A DNA stretch of 64,000 nt from Prunus persica (lineage: Eukaryota > Streptophyta > Magnoliopsida > Rosales > Rosaceae): positions 24,361,422 to 24,425,421 of the forward strand of contig NC_034012.1 of NCBI RefSeq assembly GCF_000346465.2, given 5' to 3'. The notes under the pieces are model-generated. The model worked only from the letters and a program-made list of their open reading frames with translations. It searched no databases and was not told the DNA's origin. The position numbers and the translations under genes are program-made. This document shows, piece by piece, positions 1 to 11,139 of the stretch. Positions within the stretch are counted from its first letter, which is position 1. Each line of letters begins with the position of its first letter.

Positions 1-1210
1 TTCAGTCATTGTATTCAATAGGGTCAAGGAGTGTAGCTGTAAAAAATCATCAAAATCGGAGTTAAAATAACCATTAAATCATGATTTTTCATTTATAACC
101 GTCGAAAAGTTTTGTCCCGTTACTTGATCTATGAATGTTTATTTTTTATGATTTTTGGCTTATATGATCTCGAAGTATAAACAAACAAGTTTGACGGTTG
201 GATCGTTGAAACTAGTTTCGTAGAATGTGTATGCCATCAAAACAATATATTCACTAACAATTAAGAGTTTATTTATATTTTCGTTAAATATAACATAAGA
301 TTTTGTGATATCAACTAGTGTAAATATTTTAAATTGAAGATCAAATTAGTCATTGTATTCATATAGGGTCAAGGAGTGTAGCTGTAAAAAATCATCAAAA
401 TCGGAGTTAAAATAACAGTTAAATTATGATTTTTCATTTATAACCGTCGAAAAGTTTTGTCCCGTTACTTGATCTCTGAATGGTTATTTTTTTCGATTTT
501 TGGCGTATATGATCTCGAAGTATAAACAAACAAGTTTGACGGTTAGATCGTAGAAACTAGTTTCGTAGAATGCGTATGCCATCAAAACAATATATTCACT
601 AACAATTAAGAGTTTATTTATACTTTCGTTAAATATAACATAAGATTTTGTGGTATCCACTAGTGTAAATATTTTAAATTGAAGATCAAATTCAGTCATT
701 GTATTCATATAGGGTCAAGGAGTGTAGCTGTAAAAAATCATCAAAATCGGAGTTAAAATAACAGTTAAATCATGATTTTTCATTTATAACCGTCGAAAAT
801 TTTTGTCCCGTTACTTGATCTATGAATGTTTATTTTTTTCGATTTTTGGCGTATATGATCTCGAAGTATAAAAAAATAAGTTTGACGGTTGGATCGTTGA
901 AACCAGTTTCGTAGAATGCATATGCCATCAAAACAATATATTCACTAACAATTAAGAGTTTATTTATACTTTCGTTAAATATAACATAAGATTTTGTGGT
1001 ATCCACTAGTGCAAATGTTTTAAATTGAAGATCAAATTCAGTCATTGTATTCATATAGGAGTTAAAATAACCGTTAAATCGTGATTTTTCATTTATAACT
1101 ATCGAAAAGTTTTGTCCCGTTGCTAGATCTCTGAATGTTTTTTTTTGCGATTTTTGGGGTATACGATCTTGAAGTATATACAAACAAGTCTTACAGTTGG
1201 ATCGTTGAAT
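1..1210. repeat. ~345-bp tandem satellite, four units
   Basis: Four head-to-tail copies, recognised by the shared phrase agtcattgtattca near 4, 348, 694 and 1040, so the spacing is 344, 346 and 346 bp. Copies 1-3 are full length and differ by scattered substitutions. Copy 4 has lost about 40 bp just after its start and fades out near 1210. The first copy starts at the window edge, so the array probably continues to the left. Each unit leaves a short minus-strand reading frame, which is a by-product of the repeat and not a gene. Confidence 0.9.
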
Positions 1211-1319
1211 GGTGTGTGTATATATATATATTTATTTATTAAGTAGCTTTCACCTTAATTATATTTTAAATCATAAAATTAATTTTTATTACTCATAACA
1301 ATTATTTTTATAAATATTG

Positions 1320-1995
1320 TGCTACGAACCAATTTTTCGTCTCTCAAAAGTTTGCGCGACCAACCGTTCGTCGTGCAAAACTCAAAAAATTTGGGCGAGT
1401 ACCAAAAATGAGACGCGGATTTTTAAAATTTTAAAAAAAAAACTTTAGACTTTGTGTGACCAATATTTTTTGTCGCTTAAAACTTTGCGCGACCAATATA
1501 TATTTTTCGTCACGCAAAAATTTAGGCGGGTACCAAAAATGGGATGCGGGAATTTTTTTATATAATTGTTTTAGACTTTGAGCAACCAATATGTATTTTT
1601 CGTCGCGCAAAAATTTAAAAATTTTGGCGGGTACCAAAAATGGGATGCGGGAATTTTTTTTTTTAAAATAATTTTTTTAGACTTTGCGCGACCAATATTT
1701 TTTGTCGCTCAAAACTTTGTGCGACCAATATATATTTTTCATCGCGCAAAAATTTGGGGGGGTACCAAAAATGGGACGCGGGAATTTTTTTATATAATTG
1801 TTTTAGACTTTGCGCGACCAATATGTATTTTTCGTCGCGCAAAAATTTAAAAATTTTGTCGGGTACCAAAAATGGGACGCATGAATTTTTTTTTTTTTTA
1901 AATAACTTTTTTAGACTTTGCGCGACAAATATTCCTATATTCGTCGCGCAAAACTTTGCGTGACCAACAATATTTTTCGTCGCGCAAAGTGATAC
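1320..1995. repeat. Palindromic GCGCGAC/GTCGCGC repeat array, left block
   Basis: Repeated units carry an inverted pair, TTTGCGCGACC and GTCGCGCAAA, separated by about 15-20 bp, followed by a shared ggtaccaaaaatggga phrase. The gtacc landmark falls at 1399, 1530, 1631, 1762 and 1863, giving alternating spacings of 131, 101, 131 and 101 bp. This is a two-monomer higher-order unit of 232 bp. Such arrays resemble the subterminal repeats of CACTA-type elements, but no CACTA terminus was found next to it, so the parent element is unassigned. The many short open frames here are repeat artefacts. Confidence 0.85.
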
Positions 1996-2889
1996 GATTT
2001 TTAAAAAACCGAAATAACTCCTCCACCATTTTCTCAATGTCTTTCTCTACTCTTACCTCTCCTCTCTCTTTCCCTCTCCCCAAATCCCACCCTTTCTCTC
2101 ACACTCACTCCTCTCACTTAATCTCTCATCTCTCTCTTCACTATCTCTCACTCTCACTCACTCTCTCATCTATCTTTTCACTATCTCTCACTCTCTCATT
2201 TCTCTATCACTATCTTATCTAATTCTCTCACACTCACTTCTCCCTCTCATTCTCACTCACTCTCAATCTTGCCAAAAGGCATATTCTCTCCAAATTTTAA
2301 ATTTTTTTCATTAATATGTGTTTTTGGAGTTAGTTTTGAGTTTATGTGGGGTTTGAGGTTGAGTAAATGGGAGAGGTTGGAGTTTGGGTTGGATTTGTGG
2401 TATAACAATTTTAGAGGAGATTATGCATTCTTTTTTTTTTTTTTTTGTTGTTATTTGACCATATTTGTTTTTTTGTAGGTAATCATCGAGACTTCGATGG
2501 CTAAAGTTGAGGATTAGGAAGCTATCAAAACATATCATCCGCCACTACCACCACAATACGCTTGTATTAGGATTTTATTATTGTACTTTGTTAATTTATG
2601 TGTACATTTTGAATATTATCTATATATTTTATATGGATAATTTGATCACTATTTTTCATATGTAATTTTATTTTGAATATGTCAATTTAAATTAAAGTAA
2701 TTAAGAAAAATCTTACAATTAAATTAAATTTAAAAAGTAAAAATTCGAAAAAATTAATATAATTAAATTAATATCAATTTAAATTAAAGTGATTTAAAAA
2801 AAATCATACAATTAAATTTAATTTAAAAAGTAAAAACTTGAAAAAATTAATATAAATAAATTAATATTAAATAAATAATAAAACAAAAA
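1996..2889. other. Pyrimidine-rich then AT-rich non-coding spacer
   Basis: 2030-2265 is a CT-rich, microsatellite-like stretch. 2560-2880 is strongly AT-rich and contains a 92-bp direct repeat (caatttaaattaaagt at 2683 and again at 2775). No convincing gene was seen. It lies between two arrays of the same palindromic repeat, so it may be the interior of a single non-autonomous element. Confidence 0.5.
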
Positions 2890-3360
2890 GTCAAAAACCT
2901 TGCGCGACAAAATATTTTGTAGCGCAAACTATTAAATTAGTTTATTTTACTTAAAAAAATTTAAAACACAAAAAATATTTCGTCGCTCAAAACTCTAAAA
3001 ATGTGGGCGGGTACCAAAAATGGGACGCGGGAATTTTTTATTTTTTATAATTTTTTTTGAGACTTTGCGAGACCAATGTTTTTTGTCGCGCAAAACTTTG
3101 CTCGACCAATGTGTTTCGTTGCGCAAAACTTTGCGCAATGGATATTTTTCCTCGCGCAAACCTTTGCGCGACCAATGTGTTTCGTCGCGCAAAGTTTTGC
3201 GTGACCAATATTTTTTCATCGCGCAAAGTCACTTTGCACGATCAATGAAAAAACTTGGTCGCGCAAAGTCTTTCTTCACAATTTTTGCGCGACGAAGTTT
3301 CTGTTGCGTTGAAATTTGTGCGACTGCAATGTGTTTTGCGCGACGAAATTCTCTTCGTTG
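2890..3360. repeat. Palindromic GCGCGAC/GTCGCGC repeat array, right block
   Basis: The same ggtaccaaaaatgggacg unit as in the left block recurs at about 3010, in the same orientation. It is followed to 3350 by a denser run of TTTGCGCGACC...GTCGCGCAAA palindromes spaced about 36-40 bp apart. The array stops abruptly at about 3355. The two blocks with the AT-rich spacer between them look like one repeat-bounded unit of about 2 kb, but no terminal inverted repeat or target duplication was identified. Confidence 0.75.
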
Positions 3361-4611
3361 ACACTGGTAAAGGGTCAAGATTTGGAAGAAGATAAATTGA
3401 AATAATAGTAAAGAGACTCAAACATGCCAGTCTCGTGGCAGAAACAAATGCAAGAGGGGAAGGTGGTAGCATACGGCTGTCCCATGTAGAAAAAACTTTA
3501 GAAAAAGAGAATAGTAAGGGAGGAAACCCAACAAATCATGAACAGAGACAAAGACAAAGATAAGGTGCTCAAACAGGAATTAGAGCAAAGGACACCGGAA
3601 AAAGGAAACCTTTCATGTGTGGAATAGGAATAGATAGAGTGCCCATCAAAGGGAAGCAATATTATATAAGGGAGTTGTGAAAGCGAGAGATAATGCAGTG
3701 AGAAAACAACAAAATGGAAAAGGTTAGGTAAAAGAAAGATGAGAAATAGAGAGGACCTGAAAATAGTTTGGTTGCATAGCAGGGGAAACCACATCGATAG
3801 ATCAAAGAGGAAGAAACTAAAGATATTTAAAAAGTAAAGCATGGGAAATTGCATGTGACAATTTTTAAAAAGAAACTAGTGGAAGAAAGTGAGGTGCTAG
3901 AACCGAAAAAAGGATAGAATAATGCTGTGATTGAAGGAAAATAATGACAAAGGAAGGTATTTGTGAGGAAATAGACAGATAGAGAAAGGGATGAATATTG
4001 GAAAGAGGCCAAACGTAGAAAGAAATAAGCATAAGGGTAAAAGGGAAGGAGATAGAAAATTAAATAATAAACAGCCAACGGGAAAGGCTAGAGTGACAAA
4101 GCTGGAGAGAGGGCATGGGGAAAGAACACAACAAACACCAGCCATTGGGCATAGACAAACAAAAGAGATAAACATAAATAAAAGAGAGCTAAATAGAGCA
4201 AAGAGAGAAACAGAGAAAGGGTGCTCAAAACTGAGAAGTGGAAAGGCAACTCAAGAGAACAGCCGAAGAAGACAGAGATTGGCAGAACAGTCGAAGGAAA
4301 GGCTCGGCGAGTGGTGACAAGGCTCGCGGAGGAAAGCAATGGCTCGGTGAGCGGTGACGAGGCTCACGGAGTAAAAAGACCTGTTATGAAGTTTTAAAGA
4401 TGAAGAAGCTGGGACATCAAGAAAGACCATCTGGCATACAAAGATTTGGAACAATAGCAAAGAAGCATGTGAAGGCTAGGTGTGGTGAAAACACATATGA
4501 GAGGATTGATCAAAAGAAGATGACTATACAAGATGAAGACCCATGATGGGTTAGGAATGAGGAGTGCCAACGACTCTCAATTTGATAAAGGTTATCACAT
4601 GTTAGAAACTA
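3361..4611 (-). other. Purine-rich internal region of a truncated LTR element
   Basis: This stretch lies downstream (minus-strand sense) of a primer binding site and LTR, so it is read as the leader or internal part of a minus-strand LTR element whose other end is missing. It is strongly purine-rich on the plus strand and has no recognisable gag or pol. A 40-bp sequence built around ggctcggcgagtggtgac is repeated in tandem at about 4300-4378. The left boundary abuts the palindromic repeat array. Confidence 0.45.
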
Positions 4612-4624
4612 GGCTCTGATACCA
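4612..4624 (-). other. tRNA-Met-type primer binding site
   Basis: On the minus strand TGGTATCAGAGCC follows the LTR immediately. This is the classic initiator-Met tRNA primer binding site of plant copia elements. It fixes the orientation of the LTR at 4625-4892 as minus and marks that LTR as a 5' LTR. Confidence 0.8.
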
Positions 4625-4892
4625 TGTCAAACAAAGTAGGGTAAATATTCAATTATGCTCAGATACGCTCATATTTTTATTCTTCTCCAATATGGAGGTA
4701 TTTATACAAGTACAAAGTTGTGTTAACCCTAAATAAAATAGGAAATATATCTAAATTACAATAGGAAGTAAATCTCTATTACAATAGGACTAAATAATAA
4801 TTGGTAAGTAACCAAAATTCTAATAAAATAAGGAACCAAAATCCTAAGTAAGTAAGGAACTAAAATCCTAACTAAATAAGGACTTGCCAACA
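4625..4892 (-). mobile_element. 5' LTR of a copia-type element, inserted in CHX exon 3
   Basis: On the minus strand it begins TGTTGGCAAGTCC and ends TTTGACA directly before the tRNA-Met primer binding site. Length is 268 bp. It interrupts the CHX reading frame after the residues HQGRA. The first bases of the LTR supply eight replacement codons and a TAG stop (4868-4870). The partner LTR and the remaining CHX C-terminus are not in the window, so the far side has been deleted or rearranged. Confidence 0.75.
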
Positions 4893-6133
4893 GCACGACC
4901 TTGATGCACTATGAGAATCGAGGCGCTGGCCACAATGTTGGACGATGCCAATGCATCTCCCAAGGGTCCGAGCTCCAGGCAGTCACCCCACTCGGATAGC
5001 CCGAACGTGAGTGGTGAGGAACCTGTTTGCCCTCTTCCCACGATATAAAGATCATAGTCATTTCCCATGGCGCTTATCAATTTGAGAGTGTCTTCTCCAT
5101 TGTTCAACACCTCGTGAATTAATTTTATGGAAGGTTGGTTCCTAGTATTGAGCACAAAGCTCTCTATATATTGGTCGTCTAGTTGTTTCTCCTTCTCATT
5201 TTCCTCTATCACCTCTAAAATATTCTTCTTTTCGTCCTCATCATGATCGTGATCATTATTATTAGGATTGTTGGGAGGGAGATCTGAATGAACTGCCGCA
5301 TCTTTACTGATGATGAAACGAACCACAGTTAATCTGATATTAGGTTTAGGGTTAGGATTGCTGGCCATCCTCCATGCATATGCCAATGCCTCGTGGTCAT
5401 CTGACCCACTAATGAAGAGCATGGCACAACGGCAGCAGCCATGGCCATCTTCATTTTTAATGTTAGATGAATCGGTGAGTTCACGATCCACGAAGATGGC
5501 CACCGAACAAGAAGCGTTGTCTAGAAGGTTCTTGTTAATGCCTTTAAAAGAGGGGTTTCCGTTGTCCATTCCCTCATCAATGGTGGATTCCTTGTGGAAA
5601 GGAATGATTATGAGGTCTGCACTCTTGTCGTCAGCAAGGTTGCAAATGTCCTCATGCATGGAGGCGTAAGAGGACACAACAGTTAGTGCCTCCGCGAACA
5701 AGCTGCTTTCTTCACTTTCGGTCTCAAGTTTTTCAAAGGCAGCGACAATTTGGTTAGAAGGCGAAGAGTGCTTTTGATTTTTGGCTGTAATTTTACTTGT
5801 CTTACGAATATTGCTGCATGTGTCGTGGACTATGAGCATGGCAGAAGCATGGCCACTGAGCTCCACCAGATGGACCGCAAAGACGAACATCGGGGATTGT
5901 TTGGTGGGATTGGAAATCTCCAACAGATTGATGACGCTTGAAACATTGCTTGTTGAATGGAAGCAAGTAAGGATTCGAAACTCTGAGTTGGGTTGTATGC
6001 TTCTTATGCTTCTGTGCTTGTGCTGCTTAGATGGCACATTCGACTTGTAAATCAAAGCCAAAATGGGTCCAACCGCTGACGTCATTATCAAAATTGCAAG
6101 CATCATTACTGAAAAAGTATTGTGGTCCAAAAC
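4893..6133 (-). CDS. CHX: CHX exon 3 (last membrane segments and cytosolic regulatory domain)
   Basis: It begins at acceptor atgcag (6139-6134) with VLDHNTFSVMMLAILIMTS, the last transmembrane part of the exchanger domain. It runs through the USP-like hydrophilic tail: PNSEFRILTCFHSTSNVSSV, NPTKQSPMFVFAVHLVEL, SVAIFVDREL and DYDLYIVGRGQ. It is open to the LTR boundary at 4892. The reading frame then continues eight codons inside the LTR to a TAG. The missing native tail would be short, judged against usual CHX length. An acidic stretch (DHDHDEDEKKN) lies near the middle. Confidence 0.9.
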
Positions 6134-6149
6134 CTGCATTTATATATAT

Positions 6150-6624
6150 TGTTGTAAAATAACTGAGATAAGTGCGAATATTGAGCTGCACGTAAAGTAG
6201 ATGAGACACAGTATTTAACGAGGTTCGGCTATGCCTACGTCCCCGGAGAGCAGCAGTAGTAATTTTTTCACTATGTAAAATAATAGTGCTACAACTTTAG
6301 TGTTTACAATATATGAGGCTCACTAATTTTTCTCTCTTGGAGAAATTTCTCTCCACTCTATTTTTCTCTCAACTTACTCACCCTCTTTCTTCCTTCTCTT
6401 CCTTTCTTTCTTTCCTCACTCTTTCTTCTCTTCATTTTGGTGTGTTTTACAAGTGAATGAGCAAGCCTATTTATAGGCAAAGTAAAAGGCTTCTAATGGA
6501 GACATAATGATTTCTCCCCAACATTATAATTTCATCTTTTGACTAATCTTCCTTCTTTTCTAACACCATCATTTTTCTTCCATCATTTCTCTTTATGTGG
6601 GCTTCACCAATATTATTTACAACA
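6150..6624 (-). repeat. 3' LTR of the intron-2 element
   Basis: 475 bp, TGTTGTAAA...TTTACAACA. It is preceded in element orientation by the polypurine tract at 6625-6640. It lies only 16 bp from the CHX exon 3 boundary, so it displaces most of the native branch-point and pyrimidine region of intron 2. Confidence 0.95.
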
Positions 6625-9230
6625 CTCCCCCTTGGAGACCACAAATGACATGTCGGTTGCATCATTAAAGACTTGCTTGGAGAAAACCCAATGAGGTAGA
6701 AAACTGATGGAATGAAGAAGATTATAGTAATCAGTGCATCATAGTTCTGGATGCTCCCCCTGATGAATATCTCCCCCTGATATCTTCATGATTATCTTTT
6801 TGGAGCGAAAATATTTTGGAGTGAGTGGAGGATGTAGCCATCAACTATTCATATAGTTGAGTGAGTAAATATATTTCCAGTGAACTATCTCTATGTAAAT
6901 CATAGAAATTTCCAGAGTCCGCGTTTTCAACAAAATCAGGGCTATTTGTAAGTTTACTCGAAAAGAATATGCCCGTATATGGTGTTATGCGGATATAGCA
7001 CCAAGTGTGCCTTGCATCATCCCAAAATGATGGTGATGGAGTTGAACTCTATCTGGAATATACAATGTCCGGTCTAATATACGTCCGGAAAATTATTTGA
7101 GTGTCCAACGGATAATCCACATAAAAATGCTTCAATACTTTCTTAGCAAAAATCTCATTGGCATAACGCTCGATTTTCAGGTCGAGACAAATATTTCATG
7201 AACTCTTCAGAAGCTTTGCAAATACAATATAATCAATGTACTCACTGAGGCAATTTATGCATATTAATATTGAGTACAGATTTTGTGCTTCAAGCACATG
7301 TCCTTTAGGGACTTGCTTTATGCAATTTCAATCCTCTCAACGGATTTTGTTTAAAGGGATTAAGCTTTATGACACATTATATAGCTTTTACCCAGCTATT
7401 TATACATCTTTAGGGAATCGCTTCAGGCGATATGCTCCGTGCATTTAATAACCCTTAAAGATAACATGTTGGTCTCCGTAATTGTGCGGTAAGGGGGCAC
7501 AATTGAATTTGTAAATATGGAAAAACCCAACATTCCTTGTTTATGCCAGGAACATTGTGTCATACAAAGTAGGTATATTCCCTTTATTCCGAACACCCAA
7601 GTATAACTTTCAGTATTAACATCTTTTGGGGTTCGTACTGTGGGTTTGTTCTTTCACGTTCATTCTCATCTATAATGGAATTACCTCATTCCATTTTGGC
7701 CAATGATATTGTCGACATTTAATAATTGAACGTGGTTCCAATCAACACAGCCCATTGATGATTTGAGTAGCTACTCCAAAATTAAAATTTGTCATTCATC
7801 AATTCATGATCCCATCATTCTCATTTGCTTGTGCATGCATCAATTATAAGCATTTCTTTACTTTTGGGTACCCAAGCCACTTCATGGGGCTTTTATTATG
7901 TGAGAATGTGGATTATAACCTCCAACGGAGCGTTATTTTACATAGGGCGTGGAAAATCTCCTATTTAGGGAGTTGGAACATTTAGAACCCATCTATCTGT
8001 CATGCTGCAGGCATGCCACAGATTAATACATACATGTCAATTAATTTATGGGACTTTACCCATATTATGGGACTTTAACCCATATAATTTGCTACGCATT
8101 AGGCGTGCACAATATCAATATTGACATGTTGAAGGATTGTCCTTTTGGGACTTCAATCCATATCATTTGCTACGCAACAGACGTGCATCATATTGATCAC
8201 TGCTATACCCATATTCTGTTCTTATGGGACTTTAATCTGTGCAGTGTATTATCAATGTATCCAACTTGCAATCTGTAAAATTTGCATTAATAATTCATGG
8301 ATACATACAAGCCATTCTTTTGGAACGGACTTATCTCCCCATTTGGTTACCTTTCAAGATAAAATATCAAATAAGTATATAAGCATAAAATAACACAAGT
8401 ATTGCTTACATCCTTAGGTGGGAGAAACTTTTCTCAAGTATCATTCAAGCTCGTATCGGCCCAGTAAATATAATGTAGCACTTGATGATCTAGTTATATC
8501 CTGCAAGAGCAAAATCACAACTCTTTTCTCTGTCAAAAACAAATAACCCTCAGAGTTAGGATCACTTCATGGATTCTTACTTCAGATGTTCATTCTAAAG
8601 AAATAAAATCTCTTATGAACAGAGAGTTACAAAAAGAGAAAAAATGCAAAAAAATTGTGATATTGATTGCAAGATAAGGTAAGCAATCAGGGAAGGAAGC
8701 TGGTGGGAGCAGACAATAAGCTCTCATTTCTCCTAGTCTAGAAGGACTTCCGGAGATTAGAGCATAAGATCGCCTTCACAGTTTCCTTATGTAGCGGAAA
8801 CGTGATCAGGGATAGTCTCGCTTCCTGAATGGATGATCAGAGATAGTCTTGCTTCTCGGGCATATTGAGTGCTCACTGATAAGAAAAATAAGTAGATATC
8901 GCATCACTAGGTATGGAGAAAACTGGATGTCTTTTGCAAAGAAAATTTCGTTAGTAACACATTTATACATAAATAAGAGGAATAGGTAGAACTGGTGAAT
9001 TTCAAATTAACCATAGGAAAATTGCGAGATTCTCGAGGCACTTTTGAAAAAGTAGCTCCGTGAAATCCGCAAAGCAAGATCAGCTTTGACGAAAATAATA
9101 CTTGGAAAACGCCGAAAGTGCCGACAAACATTAATGGAGGCCGCGTGAAGTTTTGGAATCTGGAAAAGAAAAGGAGAATATGGGGATCTGAGATAATATT
9201 GGGATCCTGAAAACTGTAGCCATATTTCCT

Positions 9231-9240
9231 CCTATAGATA
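9231..9240 (+). promoter_or_regulatory. TATA-like box of the antisense ORF
   Basis: cctatagata lies about 105 bp upstream of the ATG at 9344. It is followed by an A-poor, CT-rich leader (ttcaactcaacttccttcatt), the usual look of a plant core promoter and 5' leader. It points opposite to the LTR promoter. Activity is inferred only. Confidence 0.4.
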
Positions 9241-9343
9241 TTGCCTTTGCAAGACTTGATTGGAACAACTGCGTTTCAACTCAACTTCCTTCATTTTCTG
9301 AAACTTTAGTTTTTCTAAGACTTTCTTCGAAACCTTCTTAAAA

Positions 9344-9895
9344 ATGGCTTCCTCTTCTTCCAGCCCAAATTATTTCAATTTAAATGATGCTCCCACAACA
9401 ACCAGTGACGCCAAAGTTTGGCGTCCCTTCTTTGTATCCCAAAATCGTCATCTCACAGTTAATGATTCTGTGATGATGAATGATGCTACTGCTGTCATAG
9501 TAGCTAGGAATTTCATTACTCCAATGGATGAAATGCTGTTAACAGGGAGGTCTGAGGAAGAGGCTATTGATGACTCAATGGCTTCTAGCATTCAGAGTGC
9601 TGCTTCTGTTTCTAACATGGCTGATCGTTTGCGTGCTAGAGCAAACGAGGTTCAGAAGCTAACAACTGAAAATGCGTCTCTTCAAAGGATGCTTCATGAG
9701 TCTCAACAGGAGGTTGAGAAACTTAAAGGAGAGAATAATGTCTTGTTGAAACTGGTGAGTTCGTACTCTGTTGATACACTGAGAAGGCTAGACATGCTGC
9801 AGGTCTCTAATGAAAGAATTTTGGGAGACCACGAGAGGCTCATGGCTAAGCTTAAGAGGCGTCGTCCTCTTCCTTCAGAGGCTTCCAGAACATAA
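9344..9895 (+). CDS. Antisense coiled-coil protein encoded inside the LTR element
   Basis: 183 codons, ATG at 9344 with favourable context (aaaATGGCT), stop TAA. No homology to gag-pol is recognised. Residues 1-15 are a low-complexity Ser/Asn start. Residues 93-140 form a probable coiled coil with leucines at heptad-like spacing (LRARANEVQKLTTENASLQ, then EVEKLKGENNVLLKL). The C-terminus is basic (KLKRRRP), a possible nuclear signal. It is transcribed against the element, with a TATA-like box 105 bp upstream. It could be a captured host fragment or an element-specific accessory protein. The function is unknown. Confidence 0.7.
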   Translation: MASSSSSPNYFNLNDAPTTTSDAKVWRPFFVSQNRHLTVNDSVMMNDATAVIVARNFITPMDEMLLTGRSEEEAIDDSMASSIQSAASVSNMADRLRARANEVQKLTTENASLQRMLHESQQEVEKLKGENNVLLKLVSSYSVDTLRRLDMLQVSNERILGDHERLMAKLKRRRPLPSEASRT

Positions 9896-11139
9896 TGTAA
9901 TTTTATAGATTTTACAGGGCCTGTACCTTCATTGCAGGTGGAAAAAATCTATCTGTTGTATGTTCCTGTTATAATAATTGCACACATTCTTAAACTTACA
10001 CCTGTGATTTATATGTCTTTTCAAAATGATGGTTTGGAACCTTGTGCCTTATAGGTTCAAATAACCACATTGACTCTCCCAAATTTCATATTTCAAAGTA
10101 TGGGAGCTCGAAACTTTTGGCCTGGGCTAAACACAAACTCAGAATTTATTCGCCCTTTTTCAAATGGACATGAAATATGAATTGAGTAAAAGCCACGATA
10201 ATATCGCAATATAGTAGTGAAGAGCATTAACTACTATATACCCACAACCTCAAATTCGGGATTTCTCATATATTTGAATCCATGTGCTTCCGGCCCAGAT
10301 ATATCAAAATATGTGGGGAGCCTCAATTCATCATTTAAGGTTTATACTGATATTATCCATTTCACGGTGTATTCTTAACAACCGGAATTCACAAAATATA
10401 TTTCTTCCTTGAGGTGTCGATTATAACATAATCGAACTTTATTAAATTCATCATTCTCTTATGCCAAAGAAATATGTGGTGTACCACAATTTGCAGTAAT
10501 ACCTCAAGGGTTGTCCATTTAATTGTTGGAACTTCAGGTTCTCAACACTGTTAGATTTTGAACCTCAAGCCAAAATCACATATTCTCATGGTATGGACAT
10601 TTTTACAATTTTCTGTACATATTTCTGGACTTCAAGCCCTTACATAATTGTCCATATCTTGAGGAACTTCTGTCATCTCATTTAATTGCTCATCCATGAG
10701 TTTAAGGAACTGCAGGTTCCCTTTTAAATAGTGACAGTTTACCCAAAATGGTAAATATTTATGCATACATCACTATTCATGTATACGGCACTATTTATGT
10801 GTACAGTACATTTGCCAATACAGTTATTTTCATGTGTACGGCACTATTAACCAATATAATACTGTTACATCATTTAAGGAACCCCAGGTCCTTATTTACA
10901 TATCAAGAATCAAGGACCCTCAAGTCCGATCACATGTTTACAAATATAGTACTGGAGAGACTGCCAGCTCTCATATCAATATCATCATCAAGGATCTTCA
11001 AGTCCTGATGTAGTTGTATGATGAGGATCAAGAAACTTCTGGTTCTGATCTGTATCCTTGTAAAAAAACTCATCATACCACACAATTAATCCATAAAATA
11101 AATTGCTTGTAAATTAAATTATTGGTAAATGAATTGCTT

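Noticed and set aside
1431..2083. Several overlapping short ORFs rich in LRDEK and FVAQSLK
   Set aside because: They repeat with the palindromic array and shift frame between units; no gene-like composition.
3060..3355. Regularly spaced palindromic repeats resembling a CRISPR array
   Set aside because: Plant nuclear context, degenerate repeats, similar spacers and no cas genes; a transposon-type subterminal array explains it.
3991..4317. 108-codon highly basic ORF
   Set aside because: By-product of purine-rich sequence (AGA, AAA and GAA codons); no family, and the region reads as LTR-element interior.
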